From positions 267,470 through 331,469 of the forward strand of contig NZ_PJIP01000002.1 of the NCBI RefSeq assembly GCF_002929375.1: a stretch of DNA of 64,000 nucleotides, given 5' to 3'. Source of the DNA: Arthrobacter sp. DWC3. GTDB lineage: Bacteria; Actinomycetota; Actinomycetes; Actinomycetales; Micrococcaceae. The stretch's first letter is position 1. Every line of letters begins with the position of its first letter. A program made the position numbers and the translations under genes. Below, in pieces: positions 58,209-64,000 of this stretch. The notes beneath the pieces were generated by a model. The model searched no databases. It saw nothing but the letters and a program-made list of their open reading frames with translations, and had not been told where the DNA came from.

Positions 58209-60050
58209 CTACCTGGAGTTCGCGATTGCCTGACCCTGGTGCTGCAGGCCCACCAGCATGGTGCGGTTACGTGCCCCGGTCTTCCGCAGCATGGCGCTCA
58301 CGTGCTTCTCAACCGTCTTGACCGAGATGGCGAGTCGCGTGGCGATCTGCTTGTCCGCCAGCCCCTCGGCCAGGAGATCCCGCACCTCGAGTTCGCGGGC
58401 CGTCAGCGATATCGCCTCGCCCGGGTCCGCCGCGCGATTCTCCGTGAGCCGCGTGAACATCGCCCCGTCCAGCAGGGCGTCGCCGCGGGCGGCGGCGACG
58501 ACGACGCGCGCCACCTCCGCGGGTGTGGATGACAACGAGAGGAAGCCCCGCACGCCCGACGACGCCGCGGCCGCCAGCTGCTCATCGGAGGGGCGGTCGA
58601 CGACGGCGACCACTGGCCGCTCGACGGCGTCGCTTTCCTGCGCCCGTAAGTGGGCGTACTGGGCGAGCAGGTGCTCGTCGAGGACGAGCATGTCGGGCTG
58701 CAGGAGGGACACCGATTCCGTGAGGTCCTCGAGCTTCCCCACCTCACCCAGGATCTGTACGGACGGTTCGGAGGTCTCGAGGAGCCGGACGAGCCCGGCC
58801 CGCAGCAGGGGCTGCGTGCAAGCGACAAGGACCTTCCACCGTTCGCGGGAGGCGTCCCCGTTCGAGGAGTAGGGTACCTCGGCGCGGACGCTCGTTCCCC
58901 AGGCCGGCGTCGAGTCGACCTGAAGCTCGCCGCGCAGGAAGTGGGCGCGGGCGGCCATGCCGTGTAGCCCGAGCCGGCTGCCCTTCAGGCTCGTCGTCTC
59001 CTGGCCCTCGAACCCGCGGCCGTTGTCCTCGATCACGGCGGCGATCCCGGTGGTGTCGTAGAAGATGCCCACCCGGCACGTCCTCGCGTCTGCGTGCACC
59101 ACCACGTTGGCGATCGCTTCCTGGATGATCATGAAGAGCTGGTGAGCCACTGCCGGCGCCAGGTCGTGGGGCTCGCCGGTTACGAGGAACGTCACGTCGA
59201 TCGGGTAGCTCGCGTTGATCCGGTCGACTTCCTGGCGGACCGCTTCTTCGAGCGTGCGGCCGGCCAGGCTGGAGGGGCCGAAGCCCAGGACCGTGCGGCG
59301 GGTCTCGAAGAGCGCCTCGTGGGCGAGCACGCGGGCGGCGTCGATGTGCTGGATGGAGGGCGATCCGCCGGGCGTCGCCTTGTCCGCGCGGTCGAGGTGG
59401 AGCAGCAGCGAGCCGAGGGATCGGCCGATGGTCTCGTGAACCTCCTGCACCGCGCGTTCGCGTTCTCCGGCGACGGCGGCCTCGCGTTCCTTTGCGGCGG
59501 CGGCCTGGTGGAGCCGGGAGTTCATGATGGCGATAGCGGCATGGTTGGCGAAGAGTTCCACGAGCGAAGCGTCGGCCAGGCTGAACACGCGGCCGGGGCC
59601 GTCACTGAAGATGGCGAACGTGCCGATGATGGTGCCGGCCCAGGTGATGGGGACGCCGATGACGGCACTCCCCCACCGCGGATCGGCCGGGTCAATGTGG
59701 CCCCTCGGCACGGACGCGTACCGGTCGAGGATCACGGTGCCGCGCGTCTTGACGATCTGACCTGTGAGGCCTTCGGTCAGGGGAAAGGTCTGGCCTTCGC
59801 GGCACCCGACGCCCTGGTCCACTTCCTTGCGGTAGTAGCCCTCGGCCTCGTGGACGATCGAGATGGACCCGCTCTCACATTCGAGGAGAGCGGCGGCATG
59901 CCCGAGGACGCGTTCGAGGAGCGGCACCAGCTCGAACTGGCCGGCGAGGTCACCGGCGAGCTCTGTGATGCGATCGAGCTGGGACGGCGGGGTGTGGCTG
60001 TGCTGGTTCTGGGTGATGCTGGGCGTGGGAAGCTGCTGCATGGACTGCAC
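58209..60050 (-). CDS. GAF / histidine-kinase-like / pseudo-receiver / LuxR fusion regulator
   Basis: A 613-residue single protein holds a complete two-component-like set. Residues about 25-185 are GAF. A HisKA_3-like helix has EVHETIGRSLGSLLLHL, and the HATPase c domain has N-box HQLFMIIQEAIANVVVHA and VIEDNGRGFEG. A receiver-like domain follows (PDMLVLDEHLL), but the late conserved Lys is replaced (GVRGFLSLSS), so it may not be phosphorylated normally. The C-terminal LuxR HTH reads LTARELEVRDLLAEGL and VKTVEKHVSAML. GTG 60050 follows AGGAG; ATG 60041 is the alternative. Its 3' end overlaps an hbpS relic. Confidence 0.85.
   Translation of the reverse strand: MQSMQQLPTPSITQNQHSHTPPSQLDRITELAGDLAGQFELVPLLERVLGHAAALLECESGSISIVHEAEGYYRKEVDQGVGCREGQTFPLTEGLTGQIVKTRGTVILDRYASVPRGHIDPADPRWGSAVIGVPITWAGTIIGTFAIFSDGPGRVFSLADASLVELFANHAAIAIMNSRLHQAAAAKEREAAVAGERERAVQEVHETIGRSLGSLLLHLDRADKATPGGSPSIQHIDAARVLAHEALFETRRTVLGFGPSSLAGRTLEEAVRQEVDRINASYPIDVTFLVTGEPHDLAPAVAHQLFMIIQEAIANVVVHADARTCRVGIFYDTTGIAAVIEDNGRGFEGQETTSLKGSRLGLHGMAARAHFLRGELQVDSTPAWGTSVRAEVPYSSNGDASRERWKVLVACTQPLLRAGLVRLLETSEPSVQILGEVGKLEDLTESVSLLQPDMLVLDEHLLAQYAHLRAQESDAVERPVVAVVDRPSDEQLAAAASSGVRGFLSLSSTPAEVARVVVAAARGDALLDGAMFTRLTENRAADPGEAISLTARELEVRDLLAEGLADKQIATRLAISVKTVEKHVSAMLRKTGARNRTMLVGLQHQGQAIANSR
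58210..58236 (+). repeat. hbpS 3'-end relic, copy B
   Basis: 27 bp match copy A at 25 positions and read YLEFAIA-stop on the plus strand; AGGAAG also precedes it. It lies antisense to the last codons of the LuxR fusion gene. Confidence 0.7.
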
Positions 60051-60210
60051 CTGTCTCCTGCGACCGGGCGCCGCGCTGCGCTCGGGCCTTCAGGATAGCG
60101 GGCCAACGCAGCCCCAACCTCAGCTTGCGATCGTCGAACGAAGTTAAGCCCCCGAAGTGAGAACTACCGACCTGTCGGAGTCGCTGCGACGACCCAACCG
60201 ACTCGTGACT

Positions 60211-60597
60211 TCACGACCGCTTACCCAAGCCGGGCGCACCGCCAGGGATATCGGGCACACTGCTGGTGCCACGCAGCTTACGTCGCACTAGAGGTCCATA
60301 ATTCACGCCCTTTGGGTTTCTGCCTGACCCACTACAGTGCCTTTTTCTTGCGTTCTTGTGCGAAGGCACTATTCGGACGTCGTTGCGCATTTCAAAGTTC
60401 CCACCGCACGTCGGGCATATGCCCCACCGGGGCTTACTCTTCCAAACGTCTCTACTGAGCCCCGCGCTCACTCCCGAAGGCAGTGGCGCCCCCGATTTGT
60501 CACAGTATGAGCCGTTCGGAGCTGAGTGCTTACCTATCGTCTGTTGAGCGCTGAAAGCTGACAGTGGTCGCGTGCATCGCGGACAAGAGAACGTCAT
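60211..60597 (-). CDS. Small zinc-ribbon-like hypothetical protein
   Basis: A 128-residue protein beginning MTFSCPRCTRPLSAF, then CDKSGAPLP, WGICPTCGGNFEMRN and KNARKRHCSGSG. The paired cysteines CPRC, CPTC and late His/Cys suggest one or two zinc ribbons and DNA or RNA binding. ATG 60597 starts right at the first cysteine pair, and an in-frame ATG at 60672 is a weaker alternative. It sits in an AT-richer island next to a decayed helicase. Family unknown. Confidence 0.55.
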   Translation of the reverse strand: MTFSCPRCTRPLSAFSAQQTIGKHSAPNGSYCDKSGAPLPSGVSAGLSRDVWKSKPRWGICPTCGGNFEMRNDVRIVPSHKNARKRHCSGSGRNPKGVNYGPLVRRKLRGTSSVPDIPGGAPGLGKRS

Positions 60598-60881
60598 GCT
60601 TTGGTTCCTGTCGGTCATGAAAGCTAAGCGCGCGAACAACTCTGTTGATCCACTCTCTTGCTCCTCAGCCACAATTCATTGCGCTCCAGTATTGCCGACA
60701 GCCCGACTGTCTGCAAGCAAACTTCCGTGATGCTTGGTCAGATTCTAATTATGCTGTTTCTGCTTCGAGCCACGACACCGCGATATGGACCTCGATGCCG
60801 GTGACCCGCAGTCCTTTCGTGATTCGGAAAGCGTGTTCAGCTATTCCTCTTTCGTCTATCAGCACAGCGGTCAGACACCAA

Positions 60882-62821
60882 TCACTGCGCCACTGCGGCC
60901 GCCTCTGCGAACACGTCCGCCGGCATCGGCCGGTGCAGCTTCCAGGTGATGGCGATGGGCTTCTCCCCCGAGTGCTGCCCGTAGTCCACCGCGCCTGGGC
61001 ACGTGTATGGCACCGCAAGCCCCGTCTCATCCTCAGCAACCGGCCGGGTGAAAATCAGGACGTGCGAGCCATGTCCCTTGTGGTCGAGATATCGCCGTCC
61101 TACCGGGCCCGAGGTCGACGTCGCGTTCTGTGATTCCCAGTGGAACAGCTCCGGACTAATTGCGTAGTCCTTGTACATCGTCGATGCTGAGTGATTCTTG
61201 TCGTCCTTGTTGAGGGTGACAAAGAACGCGTCCGTCGAGGTTTCAGCGCACCAGGCGACACCTTCACGGTGCTGCACGCTCTTACCTGATTCGAGTGAGC
61301 CGTAGCCCAGGGCAGCAAGAATCTCCTCTCGACGGTAGGTCGCGTGGGATAGAAGAGGAACGTGCTGCAACCCCAACCCAAGACTCTTGCCCGTGACGTG
61401 AGGCGGCAACCCCCAGGGACACCAGTTCCTGAATCTCACTGCAGACAAAGGGGAATCGCCGCAGATGCTGCAACCCCGCGTCGTACGTCGCGTATCCGCC
61501 GCCGTCGTTCCACAGCGTCAAGAACAACATTCGTGCGAAAGTCTGATCCCGCGCACTAAGCTCCGCGTACCGCGGGCAGGTCGGTTCGACAAGCCGCGCG
61601 TATGCGTCTCCGCGTTCAGGATCATCGACGTGCAGGAAGCGCACCATATGGCCAAGAAGCTTGTGCTCATCGGGGCAGGACAGGGTCACAATCTGTTCGC
61701 TCGTCCCAGCCTCCGCCAGGGATCCGATCAGTCCGGCCAGGCGAAGGTGACCCGTCCAAGAGTCTTTCGTGCTGCGGTAGAGCTGCTTGAGGTCGCTCCC
61801 GGATTTCTCCAGATAGGCACTCAAGTCGGTCTCGCCATAGAACGCGATGTCGCGCACGAGCTGTGCCCGACTGAAGCGCAACTGGGACTTGATGTTGTCG
61901 AGCACGACTTGTTGGGCCACGCGGTCGAGGATGATCTGAGAACCCGACGGAAGATACGGAAACTCGTCCTCAACCGCTTTCTCGAGCTGCTTGCGCCCGT
62001 AGCCTGTCAGAGCCCGGTATCGGAGGTCGAAGCGGAACTCACGTCGTTGCTGGCCGATGAAGTCCAGCACCGTCAGCACGGACTTCCCCTCGGCTCGCCT
62101 AAGTCCGCGACCAAGTTGCTGCAAGAAGACTGTCGAGCTCTGAGTGGGACGGAGCAGAAGAACGGTGTCTACCTGAGGTAGGTCGAGGCCTTCATTGAAA
62201 AGGTCGACCGTGAAGAGGCAGTTGATCGTCGCGCCCCGAAGCTGGGCCAGGGCGAGCGCGCGCTCAACGTCGTGCGTCCCACCATCGATAGCGAGCGATG
62301 GGATGCCAGCGCGGTTGAACACTTCGGCCATGTAATGCGCGTGCTGACCTGAGACGCAGAAGCCAAGTGCCCGCATGTCGTCCGTACTGGTGACCTTGTC
62401 CCGTACTTCTCGGATCATCTTCGCTGCACGCGCATCGTTTCCGGTGTAGAGGCGGTCGAGTTGCGCAAGGTCATAATTCCCGCGCTTCCACTCCAGCCGG
62501 CTCAGGTCGACGTCGTCCGAAACCCCGAAGTAGTGCAACGGCACGAGTAGGTCTGCATCCAAAGCGTCCCAGAGTCGTAGCTCACTCGCGGTGCGTCCGT
62601 CGAAAGATCGTTGCGCTACGTTCACTCCGTCCCCACGTTCAGGAGTGGCTGTGAGCCCGAGCAACTGCTGGGGACGTAGGTGGTTGATGAGCCGTCGCTA
62701 GCTTGGCGCCATGGCATGGTGAAACTCGTCAATGACGACGACGTCGAATGCGCCCGACTGCAACGTCTCGAGTAAGAGTACGGCTTTATCAAGGGTTGCT
62801 ACGGGGTACCAGCATCTTCTA
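60882..62821 (-). pseudogene. DEAH helicase with DUF3427 domain, decayed
   Basis: Reading on the minus strand: VATLDKAVLLLETLQSGAFD, then VVVIDEFHHAMAPS followed by an in-frame TAG (62698-62700) where a Tyr codon is expected, then RRLINHLRPQQLLGLTATPE. The second half has GRGLRRAEGKSVLTVLDFIGQQRREF, and DUF3427 follows. Near 61415 the frame shifts; LGLQHVPLLSHATYRREEIL, KDDKNHSAS and FTRPVAEDETG continue in another frame to 60882. The N-terminal helicase core is missing beyond about 62821. DUF3427 helicases often occur in defence islands. Three independent lesions mark it as dead. Confidence 0.8.
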
Positions 62822-63109
62822 TCACCCCTAGTCAGGACTGCTTTTCGCTGTCACCCCCTTTCGTGGGCTGTCACTGTATCTGCGGAATAGATGCGGGGAT
62901 CAACGTCAGTCCAGACCGCAGACATAAGTGGAAATCCCATGCCCTGTCTCCATCTACCTGACGGGGACAGCGACCAGCGTGAGCGCACGAACGAGAATCT
63001 TGACCTACTTGTCGGTCGTCGCTCACTAGTCCCCGTTCGTCGCCCCCTCCTCCTCAAACCGCTCAGCGAGTCAAACCAAATTCGGCAATGTCGCTCGAGC
63101 TGCAACGCT

Positions 63110-63133
63110 GGGTTCAAATCGCGCCGTCACCGC
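63110..63133 (+). other. tRNA-Ser(GCU) 3'-end remnant, probable attachment-site scar
   Basis: GGGTTCAAATC (63110-63120) followed by CCGTCACCGC (63124-63133) matches the T-loop and 3' acceptor strand of actinobacterial tRNA-Ser(GCU). The intervening bases do not rebuild the T-stem, and no GGTGACG 5' acceptor strand lies upstream. It is therefore a fragment, not a working tRNA. Confidence 0.6.
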
Positions 63134-63139
63134 TACCGG

Positions 63140-63183
63140 AAAGGCCCCGCAGCCCCTGTGAACACAGGAATGCAGGGCCTTTT
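63140..63183 (+). terminator. Rho-independent terminator after the tRNA remnant
   Basis: AAAGGCCC (63140-63147) pairs with GGGCCTTT (63175-63182), and an inner CCTGTG (63155-63160) pairs with CACAGG (63163-63168). The hairpin ends in TTTT. Its position directly after the tRNA-like 3' end is that of a native tRNA terminator. Confidence 0.75.
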
Positions 63184-63479
63184 GCTTGCGATGGGGGGAG
63201 TCAGCGGTAACGCAGCAGTAACAGGATTCTCAGGATCTATTCTCGGGGGCCACCGCTTCAGCCCGCCGAACATCACCAAGTAGCAGGTATCGACAACCGA
63301 CTTCTTGGGAGTGGGCGTTCAAGCAGGCGACGTCACGCAGGGCCTCTCATCCTCAGGCATGGAGGATCAATCCGCTGGGCTGCTAGCCAACGCACAGCGG
63401 GGCGTACGCCGTTCAACGGGGCATACTTCTTGCAGGGCTAGCCCGCGCTGGGAGCCATGAGTTGTTTGAGGAGAGACAC

Positions 63480-64000
63480 GTGGAGGACGAAGAACTGAAC
63501 GGCGCATCCGGCAACGCCGGTTCAAGCTCCCCAGAGGCGCCCGACCGAGCGCTTGCCGAAAACTTGGACACGGTCCTGCGGGCCCACAGCTCGCCTGCAG
63601 CCGTTTACGTCCGGAGGATCCGCGAGAAACATCCCAACCTCACGCCGGCTGGCATCCTAAGGAAGCTCGACCGCCAGCTGCTTGCGTCCGCCACCAGCAC
63701 TGGCGCAGCCCTAGGTGCTTCCGCTGCCGCACCGGGCGTTGGGAAAGCTGCGACGGCGGCCATAAGCCTGGGGGAACCAGCGGTTTCGCTCTCAGCCGCA
63801 GTTTTCTACGTTCTCGCCGTAGCAGAAGTGCACCAAATCCCGGCTGCCGACATTGAACACCGGCGGAAGCTCGCCCTTGCCATCATCGTCGGTGGGGGTG
63901 CCGACACAGCCATCCCTAAAGTCGCTAAGCGGACGGGCCAGCACTGGGCCAGGAGGACGTTGAAGCGTATTCCTGGCGACGCTCTAAGGCCACTCAACAA
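63480..64000 (+). CDS. Hypothetical hydrophobic protein, EcsC-like (3' end beyond window)
   Basis: A frame opens with GTG 63480 (GAGGAG at 63469-63474) and stays open to the window end, giving 173 visible residues. The N-terminus is acidic (VEDEELNGASGNAGSSSPEA). A basic helix follows (YVRRIREKHPNLTPAGILRKLDRQL), then Ala/Gly-rich membrane-like segments (SATSTGAALGASAAAPGVG, AAVFYVLAVAEVHQIPAADI). The second half resembles EcsC-type hydrophobic proteins in composition only. No domain is named with confidence. Confidence 0.6.
   Translation, partial: MEDEELNGASGNAGSSSPEAPDRALAENLDTVLRAHSSPAAVYVRRIREKHPNLTPAGILRKLDRQLLASATSTGAALGASAAAPGVGKAATAAISLGEPAVSLSAAVFYVLAVAEVHQIPAADIEHRRKLALAIIVGGGADTAIPKVAKRTGQHWARRTLKRIPGDALRPLN

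Larger units (their letters stand above)
62822..63479. other. Gap without intact genes
   Basis: No supported gene. The largest plus-strand ORF (62891-63283) has no recognisable domain and spans a tRNA-like remnant. The segment contains the tRNA-Ser 3'-end relic, the terminator hairpin and the leader of the right-edge gene. The rest is featureless. Confidence 0.6.

Noticed and set aside
63030-63135. A complete tRNA-Ser gene
   Set aside because: No 5' acceptor strand GGTGACG, no recognisable anticodon arm, and a broken T-stem; only the 3' end is present.
62891-63283. 130-residue plus-strand ORF near the right edge
   Set aside because: No domain; it crosses the tRNA-like remnant and the terminator hairpin.

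Overview
The window is a high-GC chromosomal segment from an actinobacterium. The frequent GTG/TTG starts, PGPGW and GlsB/YeaQ membrane proteins, NERD, DUF4230 and DUF3427-helicase families, and excalibur-type secreted nuclease fit a Micrococcaceae (Arthrobacter-like) soil bacterium. That assignment is inference from gene content; no rRNA or intact tRNA is present.

Layout. 1-2.9 kb: end of a fructosamine (Amadori) operon, frlB-like (partial), frlD-like and a LacI regulator. 2.9-6.7 kb: a DAO-type oxidase divergent from a beta-hydroxyacid dehydrogenase, then a small conserved protein and an MFS exporter. 6.8-9.9 kb: a tightly overlapped three-gene module (acyl-CoA dehydrogenase-like, PIG-L deacetylase/methyltransferase, GT2 glycosyltransferase). 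10-16.7 kb: an HTH regulator, a secreted ScyD/ScyE-like protein, small membrane proteins, and a LolA-like protein with an ABC exporter. 16.7-24.1 kb: a minus-strand aldonate operon (solute-binding protein, two permeases, gluconokinase, galactonate dehydratase, aldolase, KDG kinase) with a divergent FadR-type regulator. 24.1-27 kb: a DEDDh exonuclease, a frameshifted NERD gene and an unusual NERD-like multidomain protein. 27-33.8 kb: an amide/acyl-amino-acid operon (amidase, M20D hydrolase, two membrane proteins including DUF5058, M20 carbamoylase) with a divergent LacI regulator and LacI-like operators. 33.9-38.6 kb: a secreted protein, an epoxide hydrolase, the RuMP pair hxlB-hxlA and an aldo/keto reductase. 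38.7-40 kb: a GmrSD-type HNH plus excalibur lipoprotein.

40.4-49.6 kb is the most distinctive block. It is a nine-gene Ter operon with three TerD paralogues, TelA, two unrecognised proteins, a CitE/HpcH-like lyase, one 841-residue polypeptide joining a PRTase/TRSP unit to a StiP/PELOTA unit, and a HAD phosphatase. Comparative genomics of Ter systems predicts that such genes couple calcium-binding stress proteins to synthesis of a nucleoside-like metabolite.

49.7-52.7 kb is an AT-richer accessory patch: a decayed PD-(D/E)XK-like gene, a frameshifted thermonuclease, an EcsC protein and a DUF4230 protein. 52.8-56.7 kb holds a dihydroxyacetone-kinase operon (class II aldolase, HAD phosphatase, DhaL, DhaK) divergent from a GlcG/HbpS protein. 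56.8-60.1 kb has an SRPBCC protein, an alpha/beta hydrolase and a GAF/kinase/pseudo-receiver/LuxR fusion; an imperfect repeat of the hbpS 3' end flanks the first two. 60.2-63.2 kb looks like a decayed island (zinc-ribbon protein, broken DUF3427 helicase) ending at a tRNA-Ser 3'-end relic and terminator. A further membrane-type gene runs off the right edge.
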